NCBI GenBank assembly: GCA_029959545.1
Contig: JASCPH010000038.1
Location: 1 to 34,087 of the forward strand
Length of the DNA: 34,087 bases
Source: Microbacteriaceae bacterium PS02066
Lineage (GTDB): Bacteria > Actinomycetota > Actinomycetes > Actinomycetales > Microbacteriaceae
Direction of reading: 5' to 3'
The position numbers and the translations under genes are program-made. This document shows, piece after piece, positions 15,852 to 24,358 of the stretch (position 1 is the first letter of the stretch; every line of letters starts with the position of its first letter). The notes beneath the pieces are model-generated. The model worked only from the letters and a program-made list of their open reading frames with translations. It had not been told where the DNA came from and did not search any database.

Positions 15852-17352
15852 CCGCGTCCCTTTCGATCCTCGTGCGCACGGCGTCCGCGAAGCGTGTCCC
15901 GCGGTCCGCGTAAGAGGTGAACTGATCGAAGGATGCGGCGGCGGGGGCGAGCAGAACCACGTCCCCGTCGTGCGCGATCTTCATCGCCAGCTCGACGACC
16001 TGCGCCATGACGTCTTCAGTCTCGGTGTCAACGACCTCGAAGACGGGAACCGCGGGCGCGTGTCGCGCGAACGCCGCCAGCACCTCGGTACGATCGGCGC
16101 CGATGACGACGGCCGCCTTCGCCCGGATGCCGCGTGTGGCGACAAGATCCGAGACGTCCACGCCCTTCAGTTGACCGCCGACGATCCAGATGGCGCCGGG
16201 GTAGGCGGCGAGCGAGGAGGCGGCGGCGTGCGGATTCGTGGCCTTGGAGTCGTCCACCCAGGTCACCCCCGCCGCTGTGGCGACGATCTCGATGCGATGC
16301 GGGTCGAGTCGGAACCGGGCGAGCGCTTCGCGGATGGCGGCGGGCTCCGCGCCCACCGACCGGGCCAGCGCCGCGGCCGCGAGGACGTTGGCGACCATGT
16401 GGGGAGCAGCGAGCTGCTGTCGAGCGAGCTCCTCGAGCGTCGTGAGCTCCAGGGCGCTGTTGCGACGGTCGTCGAGGAAGGCCCTGTCGACGAGGATGCC
16501 CTCCACGACGCCGAGGTCGCTGGGCCCCGGCATCCCGAGGTCGAAGCCGATGGCGCGCGCGCCGTCCACGACGTCCGCCTCCTCGACCATCAGGCGCGTG
16601 GCGTCATCGGCCTTGTTGTAGACGCAGGCCATCCGCGTGTGGGAGTAGACGACGGCTTTCGCATCGCGGTACGCGGCAAAGGAGCCGTGCCACTGCAGGT
16701 GGTCGTCGGCGAGGTTGAGGCACACGCTCGCCCAGGGAGACACGGGCGCGGGCCCTGTCTGCAGCGACAGATACCAGAGCTGGTGGCTGGACACCTCCAC
16801 GACGAGCACGTCGAATCCGGCGGGATCGCGCACCGCATCCAGCACCGGGACCCCGATATTGCCGACGGGGGCGACGCGGTAGCCCGCGGTCTGCAGCATC
16901 GTGGCGGTCAGGCGCGTGGTCGTCGTCTTGCCGTTGGTGCCGGTGACGAGGATCCACTCGTGCGGAGAACCGTCCGGCCGTGGCACCTTGTCGCGCACGC
17001 GCCACGCCAGCTCGAGGTCACCCCAGAGCGGGACGCCCTCTGCGCGAGTCCAGGAGATCACCGGGTGATGCGGGGGGAAGCCGGGCGAAGCGACGACGAG
17101 GTCGGGGCGATGCGCGACCAGCGCCTCGGGGACGCTGTCCAGGGGCCCGGTCCACAGTTGCGCACCGATGACCGGCAGCAGCCGAGCGTACTCCTCGTCG
17201 GCGCTCTCGCTGACCACGAGCACATCGGCACCGAGTTCGGCCAGGGTGTCGGCGACCGAGAATCCGGTCATCGACAGGCCGAGCACGACGACGCGAAGGC
17301 CCTTCCAGTCGGCGTGCCAGCTGTTCAGGGCGTCCAGGCGAGCATCCGTCAC
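15808..17352 (-). CDS. murD: UDP-N-acetylmuramoyl-L-alanine--D-glutamate ligase
   Basis: A cytoplasmic Mur ligase adding D-Glu to UDP-MurNAc-L-Ala; 514 residues from the chosen start. VVVLGLSMTGFSVADTLAELG is the N-terminal UDP-binding fold. The P-loop is ILVTGTNGKTTTTRL. VDDSKATNPHAA and GAIWIVGGQLKG mark the C-terminal domain. The GTG at 17352-17350 overlaps the mraY stop as GTGA, the same arrangement as mraY/murF and murG/ftsW. An ATG at 17366 would add five residues and cannot be excluded. The frame stays open further upstream inside mraY, but that stretch is unlike MurD. The protein is somewhat longer than E. coli MurD (438), as in many actinobacteria. Confidence 0.94.
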   Translation of the reverse strand: MTDARLDALNSWHADWKGLRVVVLGLSMTGFSVADTLAELGADVLVVSESADEEYARLLPVIGAQLWTGPLDSVPEALVAHRPDLVVASPGFPPHHPVISWTRAEGVPLWGDLELAWRVRDKVPRPDGSPHEWILVTGTNGKTTTTRLTATMLQTAGYRVAPVGNIGVPVLDAVRDPAGFDVLVVEVSSHQLWYLSLQTGPAPVSPWASVCLNLADDHLQWHGSFAAYRDAKAVVYSHTRMACVYNKADDATRLMVEEADVVDGARAIGFDLGMPGPSDLGVVEGILVDRAFLDDRRNSALELTTLEELARQQLAAPHMVANVLAAAALARSVGAEPAAIREALARFRLDPHRIEIVATAAGVTWVDDSKATNPHAAASSLAAYPGAIWIVGGQLKGVDVSDLVATRGIRAKAAVVIGADRTEVLAAFARHAPAVPVFEVVDTETEDVMAQVVELAMKIAHDGDVVLLAPAAASFDQFTSYADRGTRFADAVRTRIERDAGGRHDEDQAPPAGA

Positions 17353-18458
17353 GATCGCACGAGCCATTCCACGTAGAACAGACCGACGCCGGTGAGCGCG
17401 AGAAGGCCGGCGATGATCCACATCCGCACCACGATGGTGATCTCGGGCCAGCCGCGCATCTCGAGATGGTGATGCAGCGGGCTCATGAGGAACAGTCGCT
17501 TGCCGCGCGTGAGCTTGAAGTAGAAGCGCTGCAGGATGACCGAGCCCGACGCGATGACGTAGACGCCGGCGATGACGGCGAGCAGGATCTCGGTGCGGGT
17601 GAGGATCGCGAGAGCGACGATCACACCGCCGATCGACATCGAGCCCACGTCACCCATGAACACGCGCGCCTTGGGAGCGTTCCACCACAGGAAGCCGACG
17701 AGTGCGCCGATGAAGGATGCGGCGATGATCGCGAGGTCGAACGGATCGCGCGTCTGGTAGCAGGCGTCCTGCAGCCCGCGGCTGATCGCGTCGAGGTCGC
17801 ACGGCTGCTTGAACTGCCAGAAGGAGATGAGAGCGAGGGCGCTCGTGACGAAGATGCCGGAGCCGGCGGCGAGCCCGTCGAGACCGTCGGCCACATTGAC
17901 CGAGTTCGAGGCGGCGACGCCGAGGAACGCGATCCACGCCAGGTAGAGCACCCATCCGACGACGGCGCCCAGCGCCATGAAGGAAAACACGGGAATGTCG
18001 CGGAAGAGCGACACGAATGGGCTCGCCGGCGTCTGTCCGTCGGCGTTCGGCAGGCTCAATCCGACGATGCCGAACGGAACCACGACGAGGATCTGGCCGA
18101 TGATCTTGCGCCATCCCGAGAGTCCGCGGCTGTTCTGGCGACGCACCTTCATGAAGTCGTCGATGAACCCGACGACGCCGAAGCCGACCATCATCCAGAT
18201 GACGAGCAGGCCCGAGATCGTGGGAGGGTTTCCGCCCGCGTAGGTGCCGATGAAGTAACCGACGAGGCTGCCCACGATGAAGATCGTGCCGCCCATCGTG
18301 ACCGTGCCGCGCTTCGCGCCATGGCTCGGATTGTGCTCGTTCTCCGGCGTGCGGATGACCTGGCCCCATCCCCACGCGCGGAACAGACGCAGGAAGACGG
18401 GGGTCAGGAACAGGGTGAAGGCGAGCGAGATCGCGGCGGCTGTCAGGAGGGATCTCAC
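17349..18458 (-). CDS. mraY: Phospho-N-acetylmuramoyl-pentapeptide transferase
   Basis: A 369-residue polytopic enzyme that transfers phospho-MurNAc-pentapeptide to undecaprenyl phosphate to make lipid I. About ten membrane spans are visible. Catalytic and binding motifs include the acidic GFIDDFMK loop, NSVNVADGLDGLAAG, and the HHH-containing FLMSPLHHHLEMRGWPE segment. The GTG start (18458-18456) overlaps the murF stop as GTGA. The 3' end overlaps the murD start in the same way, so murF-mraY-murD are translationally chained. Confidence 0.97.
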   Translation of the reverse strand: MRSLLTAAAISLAFTLFLTPVFLRLFRAWGWGQVIRTPENEHNPSHGAKRGTVTMGGTIFIVGSLVGYFIGTYAGGNPPTISGLLVIWMMVGFGVVGFIDDFMKVRRQNSRGLSGWRKIIGQILVVVPFGIVGLSLPNADGQTPASPFVSLFRDIPVFSFMALGAVVGWVLYLAWIAFLGVAASNSVNVADGLDGLAAGSGIFVTSALALISFWQFKQPCDLDAISRGLQDACYQTRDPFDLAIIAASFIGALVGFLWWNAPKARVFMGDVGSMSIGGVIVALAILTRTEILLAVIAGVYVIASGSVILQRFYFKLTRGKRLFLMSPLHHHLEMRGWPEITIVVRMWIIAGLLALTGVGLFYVEWLVRS

Positions 18459-19867
18459 GAGAACGATTCTCCCAGACGGTCGCCGAGGAAGCGGAGCCCG
18501 GCGGAGTTGGACGACTTCACGAGGACCCGATCGCCGTCGCGCAGCTCCCCCATGAGGTAGGTGTAAGCGGCATCCGCATCGTCGAAGAACACGGCCTCAT
18601 CGCTCCACGAGCCCTCGGCGACCGCAGCGAGGTACATGCGCCGTGCGGCCTGTCCGATGATGACGATCCGCGGGATGCGCAGGCGGACGGCGAGCTCTCC
18701 GATGCGGTCGTGCTCCTCCCCCGCGTACTCGCCGAGCTCGCTCATCGCGCCGAGGACGGCGACCATGCGCTCGTCCGGCGCGGTGATCTGCGCCAGCGTC
18801 CGCAGCGCCGCGACCATCGAGTCGGGGCTCGCGTTGTAGGCGTCGTTGATGATCCGCACGCGATCGGAGCCCAGCGGCTGCATGCGCCAGCGTTCGGCGA
18901 GCTCGACCGACTCCAGGCGGGTCACGACGTCGTCGATCGTCACGCCCAGCGCCGTGGCGGCGGCGGCCGCAGCGAGGGCGTTCATGACGTGGTGGGCGCC
19001 GAGAACGCGCAGCGCGACGGGGCGGCTCTCGCCGTCGACCGTGAGGACGAAACGGGTGCCGGCTGCGGTGACCTCGACATCGGTGCCGCGCACGGCGGCA
19101 TCCTCGCCGAGACCGAACCAGCGCACGCCGACGGACTGTTCGGCTGCGATGGGCGCCATGGCGCGCACGCGTGCGTCATCGACGTTGAGCAGGGCGAGTC
19201 CGCCCGGGCGCAGCGCCCGCACGAGCTCGCTCTTGGCGTGGAAGGTCGCCTCGATGCCGCCGAAGCCGCCGGCGTGGGCCATGCCGACCATCAGCACGAC
19301 GCCCATGTCGGGTTCGACCAGGCCCGCCAGGTGCGCAATCGCCCCGGGGGCACTGGCCCCGAACTCGCTCACCAGGTAGCGCGTGTCGTGGGTGACCCGC
19401 AGCATCGTGAGCGGGGCGCCGACCTCGTTGTTGAACGACGCGCGGGGGGCGACCGTCTCGCCCTCGGCCTCCAGGATGCGGGCGAGCAGGTTCTTCGTGG
19501 TCGTCTTGCCGTTGGAGCCGGTGATCCCCACGATCTGCAACCGGCCGCCGGCGCGCACCTCGGCGACGACGGCGCGCGCGAGGTCGGCGAGGGCGGCGAC
19601 CGCGTCGGGCACGACGATCTGGGACACTCCCACGTCGACCGGGCGTTCGACGATCGCGAGGGCCGCGCCGAGAGCGACCGCCGCGTCGACGAACAGATGC
19701 CCGTCGGTGGTCTCGCCGGGCTTGGCGACGAAGATGCCGCCGGGGCGCATCTGACGCGAATCGGTGTCGACGTCGCCGGAGACCACGGTGTCGGTGTGGT
19801 CGGAGCCTGCGGCAAGCAGGGTGCCGCCGAGGATCTCGGCGATGCGGGAGAGTGTGAGTGCGATCAT
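18455..19867 (-). CDS. murF: UDP-N-acetylmuramoyl-tripeptide--D-alanyl-D-alanine ligase
   Basis: A 470-residue Mur ligase that adds D-Ala-D-Ala to complete the pentapeptide precursor. MIALTLSRIAEILGGTL is the typical MurF N terminus. The P-loop is GITGSNGKTTTKNLLA. ALRVLGAHHVMNALAAAAAA and IINDAYNASPDSMVAAL (diagnostic for MurF against MurE) follow, and VAVLGAMSELGEYAGEEH marks the C-terminal domain. The frame is open well upstream through ftsI, but the ATG at 19867 is where MurF similarity begins, 17 bases after the ftsI stop. The ribosome binding site is poor. In most actinobacterial clusters murE would lie between ftsI and murF; here it does not. Confidence 0.96.
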   Translation of the reverse strand: MIALTLSRIAEILGGTLLAAGSDHTDTVVSGDVDTDSRQMRPGGIFVAKPGETTDGHLFVDAAVALGAALAIVERPVDVGVSQIVVPDAVAALADLARAVVAEVRAGGRLQIVGITGSNGKTTTKNLLARILEAEGETVAPRASFNNEVGAPLTMLRVTHDTRYLVSEFGASAPGAIAHLAGLVEPDMGVVLMVGMAHAGGFGGIEATFHAKSELVRALRPGGLALLNVDDARVRAMAPIAAEQSVGVRWFGLGEDAAVRGTDVEVTAAGTRFVLTVDGESRPVALRVLGAHHVMNALAAAAAATALGVTIDDVVTRLESVELAERWRMQPLGSDRVRIINDAYNASPDSMVAALRTLAQITAPDERMVAVLGAMSELGEYAGEEHDRIGELAVRLRIPRIVIIGQAARRMYLAAVAEGSWSDEAVFFDDADAAYTYLMGELRDGDRVLVKSSNSAGLRFLGDRLGESFS

Positions 19868-19884
19868 GTCTGGGAGGGCGCCGC

Positions 19885-21666
19885 TCAGCCGATCTTCGGC
19901 AGCAGCTCGGGCTGCGAGTCCGAGGGCAGGACCCGGTAGGTCTTCAGGACCTGGGTCATCGCCTTCTGGAAGGCCGCAGCGTTGGCCGCAGACGAGCGTA
20001 CCGCAGTGGGCTGATCGAGGGTGACCGCGACGATGTACTGCGGGTCGTCCACCGGTGCCATGCCGATCATGGTGGTGAAGTAGACACCGCTCTTGTAGCC
20101 GGAGCCGTCCGAGATCTCGCCCGTTCCGGTCTTCAGCCCCACCCGGTAGCCGCTGATCGCCGTGGTCTTGGCGTTGCCGCCCTGCACGGCGACGTTCTCG
20201 AGCAGCTCGCGCACCTGGCTCGCCGTGCTCGCGCTGACGACCTGCGTACTCGCGCCCGCATCCGTCTCCTGGACCGTTCCGTCGGCCTTCGTGCACGATT
20301 CGACGAGCGAGAGCGGCACCTTCGTGCCGTCGTTGGCGATCGCCTGGTAGGCGCCCATCAGCTGCGGCAGCGTGGTGGCGACACCCTGACCGAACGAGGT
20401 GTTGTAGAAGGTCTGGTTGTCCCACTGGTCGACGGGGCGCAGCGTCCCCTTCGCCTCGCCGGGGAAGTCCACGCCGCTGATCTGGCCGATGCCGAACTTC
20501 TGCAGGTAGTCGTAGCGCGTCTGCGCCGGGACCTTCTCGGCGAACTTCGAGATGCCGACGTTCGAGGAGTCGATCAGCACGCCCGCGAGCGTGTAGTTCA
20601 ATGCCCCGTGAGGAATGGCGTCCTGGACGCGGGCGCCGTTGGGGAAGGTCTCGCGCCCGGAAGCGGTCACCGTCGAGGTCGGCGTCGCCGCACCCGCGTC
20701 GATCACCGTCGCCGCCGACAGCGCCTTGAAGGTCGAGCCGGGCTCGAACGTGCCGCGGAAGATCCGGCTGGAGCGATCCTCCGGCGCGGTCGCCGAGACG
20801 GTGTTCGGGTCGACGGTGGGCCACTCCGCCGCGGCACGGATCTTGCCGGTCTCGGCCTCCACCACCATGATCTGTCCGTGCTGCGCGCCCTGGTTGGTCG
20901 CCTGTTCCGCGATGAGCTGCTGCAAGTAGTACTGCAGGTCGCGGTCAATCGTGAGGGTCAGTGTGCCGCCGTCGACAGCGGGCGTCACCTGCTCGGTGCC
21001 GGGGATGATCACGCCGTCCTTGCCGCGCTGGAAGACGCGCTCGCCCTCGGTCGGCGCGAGGCACGAGTTCTGAGCGGCCTCGAGTCCCTCCAACGGCTCC
21101 CCGTCGGAGCCCACGAATCCGACCAGGTTGCCGGCGACGGCCCCGTCGGGATACGTCCGGGCGGGATGCGGTCGCATCGTCAGGTAGGGGATGCGCAGAT
21201 CCAGCAGCTGCTGATACTTCTCGGTCGAGAGGCCGTTCTTGAGCGACGCGTACTGCGACTTCGGATTGACCGCGAGAGCGTCCGCGACGATCTTCTGCAC
21301 GTCCTCGGAGCTCTGGCCGGTGATCTGGGCGATCTCGCCCGCGACGGTCGGCCAGTCCACCTCGATCTCGTTGCCCGAGGCATCCGTGCGCTCGATCGGT
21401 CCCACATTGCTGGGATCGAGCTCGGCGTCGTAGGTGAGGATGCTCCCCGCGAGGACGTTGCCGTTCTCGTCGACGATCGATCCGCGCGTGCCGTACAGGG
21501 TGGTCTTGCCGCCCATGGCGATCCGCAGCGAGTCGTCGATGTGCTCTCCCGCGTTCACGACCTGGATGTCCACCAGGCGCACCACGAAGGCGACGAGGAC
21601 GGCCAGCACCACGGCCAGGGCGATGACGGTGCGGCGACGGGGGGTTCGCGTGCTTCTCGTCGTCAT
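19885..21666 (-). CDS. ftsI: Septal peptidoglycan transpeptidase FtsI (PBP2b/PBP3 class B)
   Basis: A 593-residue class B penicillin-binding protein that cross-links septal peptidoglycan. A short basic cytoplasmic N terminus and a single membrane anchor (about 13-35) precede the pedestal domain. The transpeptidase motifs are intact: STFK (Ser311 nucleophile, Lys314), SSN (367-369) and KTGTG (512-516). There are no C-terminal PASTA repeats. The ATG start lies four bases after the upstream ftsL stop. It is the expected partner of FtsW (14613). The cytoplasmic tail and position in the dcw cluster favour FtsI over the elongation homologue. Confidence 0.96.
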   Translation of the reverse strand: MTTRSTRTPRRRTVIALAVVLAVLVAFVVRLVDIQVVNAGEHIDDSLRIAMGGKTTLYGTRGSIVDENGNVLAGSILTYDAELDPSNVGPIERTDASGNEIEVDWPTVAGEIAQITGQSSEDVQKIVADALAVNPKSQYASLKNGLSTEKYQQLLDLRIPYLTMRPHPARTYPDGAVAGNLVGFVGSDGEPLEGLEAAQNSCLAPTEGERVFQRGKDGVIIPGTEQVTPAVDGGTLTLTIDRDLQYYLQQLIAEQATNQGAQHGQIMVVEAETGKIRAAAEWPTVDPNTVSATAPEDRSSRIFRGTFEPGSTFKALSAATVIDAGAATPTSTVTASGRETFPNGARVQDAIPHGALNYTLAGVLIDSSNVGISKFAEKVPAQTRYDYLQKFGIGQISGVDFPGEAKGTLRPVDQWDNQTFYNTSFGQGVATTLPQLMGAYQAIANDGTKVPLSLVESCTKADGTVQETDAGASTQVVSASTASQVRELLENVAVQGGNAKTTAISGYRVGLKTGTGEISDGSGYKSGVYFTTMIGMAPVDDPQYIVAVTLDQPTAVRSSAANAAAFQKAMTQVLKTYRVLPSDSQPELLPKIG

Positions 21667-21670
21667 GGTC

Positions 21671-22279
21671 TCAGTGTGTGGCAGGGGTGGGCAGTCCGTC
21701 GGTCAGCGCGGGGGGTGTCGTCGGATCGGTCCCCGTGCCCGTCTCGGTCTCGGGCGCAGGCGGTGCCTGCACGCCGTTGATGGTGGCGTCGGGTGCGGTG
21801 ACGAGCGGCGTCTCGGTGATGAGCGCGTTCGACACGGCGCCGCGCCCGAGCGGATCGATCGTCGACGTGTAGACGGATGCCTGCTGCGCTCCGAGGACCG
21901 CACCGTCGCTGAGGCGGAGATAGCTCGGCGACTCGTTGATGACCATGCCCAGTGCCGCGGCGTTCGCGGCGAGGTACTGGGGCGAGCTGAGGCCGGCGAC
22001 CTGGTCGTAGAGGATCTGCTTCTGCACCGTCAGATCACGCTGCTGCTGAGTCAGGCTCGCGAGTTCGAACGAGCTCTGCGTCGACAGGACCGACAGCACC
22101 ATCTGTGCGCCCGCGATCGCCAGCGCCCCCGCGACGGCGATGATGCCGTACACCAGGCGGGGACGACGACGGCGGGCCGGGGATTCGACGGGGCGCAGAG
22201 TGCGCTCCGGCCGGCGCCCGACCTCGGATCCGCGCTCGAGCGGGTCGATGGCCCAGGCTGTGCTCGTGGTGGTGCTCAT
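21671..22279 (-). CDS. ftsL: FtsL-like divisome membrane protein
   Basis: A 202-residue bitopic protein. The cytoplasmic part (about 1-42) ends in the basic stretch ARRRRPR. One membrane span at about 43-65 follows, then a coiled-coil stretch ([23 protein letters not shown]). The last ~35 residues are Pro/Thr/Glu-rich and low-complexity. FtsL proteins diverge strongly, so the call rests on topology and its place between rsmH and ftsI, the invariant FtsL position. It should form the FtsQ-FtsL-FtsB-type complex that activates FtsWI. The ATG overlaps the rsmH stop as ATGA (22276-22279). The extended acidic tail makes it longer than typical FtsL (100-130 residues). Confidence 0.82.
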   Translation of the reverse strand: MSTTTSTAWAIDPLERGSEVGRRPERTLRPVESPARRRRPRLVYGIIAVAGALAIAGAQMVLSVLSTQSSFELASLTQQQRDLTVQKQILYDQVAGLSSPQYLAANAAALGMVINESPSYLRLSDGAVLGAQQASVYTSTIDPLGRGAVSNALITETPLVTAPDATINGVQAPPAPETETGTGTDPTTPPALTDGLPTPATH

Positions 22280-23229
22280 ACGATCTCCCGGACTCGTTCG
22301 GCGGCACGAAGTCGTACCGGGGTGGCGCGCGGATTGGACTCACGCTCGGCGTCGGAGGCGAGTTCGGCCCCCTTCACCAGCAGACGGAACTGGGGCGCGT
22401 GCTCGGGCAGCTCGACGGGCAGGCCCGCGGGGGCGGTCGAGCTGCTCGCGCGGGCGAGCTCGCGCTTGACGAAGCGGTCTTCGAGCGACTGGTAGCTGAG
22501 CACGACGATGCGGCCGCCCACGGCGAGCAGTTCGAGGGCCGCGGGCAGCGCCCGCTCCAGAGCGGCCAGTTCCGCGTTGACCTCGATGCGCAGGGCTTGG
22601 AACACTCGCTTGGCCGGGTGACCCGCATTGCGCAGGGCGGCGGGGGTGGCGGCGTCGAGGATCTCGACGAGACGGCCCGAACGGACGATGGGCTCCGTCT
22701 GACGGGCGGCGATGATCGCGCGCGCGTAGCGCGCCGCCAGCTTCTCCTCGCCGTACCGCTCGAAGATCCGACGCAGATCCCCCTCGCCGTACGTGGCCAG
22801 TACGTCAGCGGCGGTCACACCGGCGGACTGGTCCATACGCATGTCCAGCGGCGCGTCCTTGGCGTAGGCGAAGCCGCGCTCGGCCTCATCCAGCTGCAGC
22901 GAGGAGACACCCAGGTCGAACAGGATGCCGTCGATGCGGTCGACCCCCGCCGACGCGACGGCGGCGCGGATGCCGTCGTACACCGTGTGCACGAGGGTCG
23001 CGCGATCGCCGAATCTGGCCAGCCGCTCCCCCGCGATGCGCAGCGCGTCGGTGTCGCGATCGAGGCCGATCAGCCGGAGTCCGTCGAATCGTTCGAGGAA
23101 GGCTTCGCTGTGGCCTCCCATGCCGAGGGTCGCGTCGACGAAGACGGCGCCCTCGTTCTCGAGCGCGGGTGCCAGCAGTTCGACGCAGCGCTCGAGCAGG
23201 ACCGGGGTGTGGATGTCGCGGAAGTCCAT
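22276..23229 (-). CDS. rsmH: 16S rRNA (cytosine(1402)-N(4))-methyltransferase RsmH (MraW)
   Basis: An SAM-dependent methyltransferase of 317 residues that modifies C1402 in the 16S rRNA decoding centre. [15 protein letters not shown] is the conserved N terminus, [16 protein letters not shown] the SAM-binding glycine loop, and [20 protein letters not shown] and [14 protein letters not shown] further signatures. Two ATG starts are possible. I chose 23229 because the conserved N terminus begins there and the length fits the family (about 310-320). The ATG at 23265 adds 12 residues and has a nearby GGAG. It follows mraZ after about 100 bases and its stop overlaps the ftsL start. Confidence 0.95.
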   Translation of the reverse strand: MDFRDIHTPVLLERCVELLAPALENEGAVFVDATLGMGGHSEAFLERFDGLRLIGLDRDTDALRIAGERLARFGDRATLVHTVYDGIRAAVASAGVDRIDGILFDLGVSSLQLDEAERGFAYAKDAPLDMRMDQSAGVTAADVLATYGEGDLRRIFERYGEEKLAARYARAIIAARQTEPIVRSGRLVEILDAATPAALRNAGHPAKRVFQALRIEVNAELAALERALPAALELLAVGGRIVVLSYQSLEDRFVKRELARASSSTAPAGLPVELPEHAPQFRLLVKGAELASDAERESNPRATPVRLRAAERVREIV

Positions 23230-23330
23230 GATGCGGGGGCCGGGTCCCTCGATCCTGATCCCCATCCGCTCCGACCTGACACCGGGGAAGTGCGTCAGGG
23301 CTCGAGCGGCTGGGAATCAGGGTCGAGGGC

Positions 23331-23762
23331 TCAGAACAGGCCCGGGATCACCTCCTGCTCCATCTCGGAGTACGTCTCTTCATTGCTCTCGGCGTAGGAG
23401 TTCCATGCCTCGGCATCCCAGATCTCCGCGTGGGCACCGACACCGGTGACGACGAGCTCCCGCTCGAGGCCGGCGTACGTGCGCAGCGCCGGCGGGATCG
23501 TGATGCGGTTCTGACCGTCGGGCTTCTCGGCGCTCGCACCCGAGAGGAACATCCGCAAGAAGTCGCGCGCCTGCTTGTTGGTCAGCGGCGCCTCGCGGAT
23601 GCGCTCGTGCACCTTCTCGAACTCTTCGGTCGCGAAGACGTAGAGGCAGCGGTCCTGCCCACGGGTGATCACGACGCCGCCGCCGAGGTCGTCACGGAAC
23701 TTGGCCGGGAGGATGACGCGCCCTTTGTCGTCGAGCTTGGGGGTGTGCGTGCCGAGCAGCAT
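23331..23762 (-). CDS. mraZ: Transcriptional regulator MraZ
   Basis: A 143-residue protein with two SpoVT-AbrB-type DNA-binding halves: [17 protein letters not shown] in the first and [18 protein letters not shown] in the second. MraZ forms ring oligomers and binds short tandem boxes in its own promoter, controlling the dcw operon. The ATG start has a purine-rich AAGGAGGGGGG ribosome binding site; its last G is eight bases from the ATG. An out-of-frame ATG lies between them. The first gene of the leftward dcw cluster, it is preceded by the in-phase boxes at 23808-23840, so autoregulation is likely. Confidence 0.96.
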   Translation of the reverse strand: MLLGTHTPKLDDKGRVILPAKFRDDLGGGVVITRGQDRCLYVFATEEFEKVHERIREAPLTNKQARDFLRMFLSGASAEKPDGQNRITIPPALRTYAGLERELVVTGVGAHAEIWDAEAWNSYAESNEETYSEMEQEVIPGLF

Positions 23763-23799
23763 TCGCGCATCCCCCCTCCTTCGTCCGGCCCACGTGTGA

Positions 23800-23840
23800 G
23801 GTGATCACCACTTTACTCCACTTCCCTCCACTTCACTACA
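23800..23840 (-). promoter_or_regulatory. MraZ-box array upstream of mraZ
   Basis: On the minus strand GAAGTGG, GAAGTGG and AAAGTGG recur at an exact 10-base period (plus-strand CCACTTC/CCACTTT at 23828, 23818 and 23808), with a degenerate fourth unit at about 23838. This matches the kind of tandem GTG-containing boxes described for MraZ. A perfect 10-bp palindrome, GGTGATCACC (23800-23809), adjoins the array. The position 46-78 bases before the mraZ ATG fits an autoregulatory operator. Confidence 0.75.
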
Positions 23841-23878
23841 CATTCGGGGGCCGATCTGGGCGAACGCTCCCCACGCAC

Positions 23879-23911
23879 AAAAAAAGCGCCGACCCCGAAG
23901 GGTCGGCGCTT
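23879..23911 (-). terminator. Rho-independent terminator of the DUF3040 gene
   Basis: A perfect 12-bp stem (23884-23895 with 23900-23911) closes a tetraloop read as TTCG on the minus strand, followed by a run of seven T (23885-23879). It lies 17 bases after the DUF3040 stop and insulates the mraZ promoter from read-through. Confidence 0.92.
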
Positions 23912-23927
23912 GTGAGAAGCGGGAGGG

Positions 23928-24293
23928 TCAGCGGCCTTCTTGGCGGCGGTCCCATCGATCGTTCATGCGGTCCATGAATCCGGCGGAGGGCCTGGCTGCG
24001 GAGCCGCCGGCTCGAGGGGCGGCGCCGGGACGGGCGGTCTTGGAAGGAGCGAGCGCGAAGATCACGCCTCCGAGCATGACGATGAAGCCGATGACGCCCA
24101 CCACGATCAGTTGCGTGGAGAGTCCGACGATCAGTCCGCCCAGCCCGACGAGCACGAGGATCGTGCCGTACACGATGTTGCGGTAGCTGAGCGCGCGGCC
24201 GCCCTGCGGCGCGCTGACGACGTCGGCGTCATTGCTCATGAGATGGCGTTCCATCTCGTCGAGCAGGCGCTGCTCTTGTTCGGAGAGAGGCAT
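23928..24293 (-). CDS. DUF3040 domain membrane protein
   Basis: A 121-residue protein. The N terminus MPLSEQEQRLLDEMERHL is the DUF3040 signature. Two hydrophobic spans follow (about residues 40-60 and 63-83), then a basic, Ala/Arg-rich tail. Its function is unknown; the gene commonly lies next to mraZ in actinobacteria. The ATG at 24293 is preferred, with an AGGGGGA ribosome binding site. A GTG at 24311 would add six residues unlike the family start. It ends in a strong terminator and is divergent from the polyprenyl synthase gene. Confidence 0.88.
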   Translation of the reverse strand: MPLSEQEQRLLDEMERHLMSNDADVVSAPQGGRALSYRNIVYGTILVLVGLGGLIVGLSTQLIVVGVIGFIVMLGGVIFALAPSKTARPGAAPRAGGSAARPSAGFMDRMNDRWDRRQEGR

Positions 24294-24323
24294 TCGTCCC
24301 CCTAGGGTCACGGCGATGCTTGG

Positions 24324-24329
24324 ATTCTA
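24324..24329 (-). promoter_or_regulatory. Possible -10 box of the DUF3040 gene
   Basis: TAGAAT on the minus strand would start transcription near 24317, giving a leader of about 24 bases that includes the ribosome binding site. No clear -35. It lies back-to-back with the TAGGCT box at 24347. Confidence 0.4.
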
Positions 24330-24346
24330 CGCGCCGCCTGTCGAAC

Positions 24347-24352
24347 TAGGCT
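24347..24352 (+). promoter_or_regulatory. -10 box of the polyprenyl synthase gene, leaderless-type spacing
   Basis: TAGGCT is followed by six bases (AGGCCC) and then the GTG at 24359. No Shine-Dalgarno is present. This is the same geometry as at dnaE and the kinase gene. Confidence 0.5.
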
Positions 24353-24358
24353 AGGCCC

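Noticed and set aside
17353..17421. Upstream extension of murD inside mraY
   Set aside because: The extra residues are Arg/Ser-rich and unlike MurD. The GTGA overlap at 17352-17349 repeats the pattern of neighbouring junctions.
18710..19939. Long plus-strand frame opposite murF and the end of ftsI
   Set aside because: It is the mirror of the murF reading frame, with biased composition and no recognisable motif.
19868..20824. Apparent N-terminal extension of murF through ftsI
   Set aside because: The extension is an out-of-frame translation of ftsI. MurF similarity begins at the ATG at 19867.
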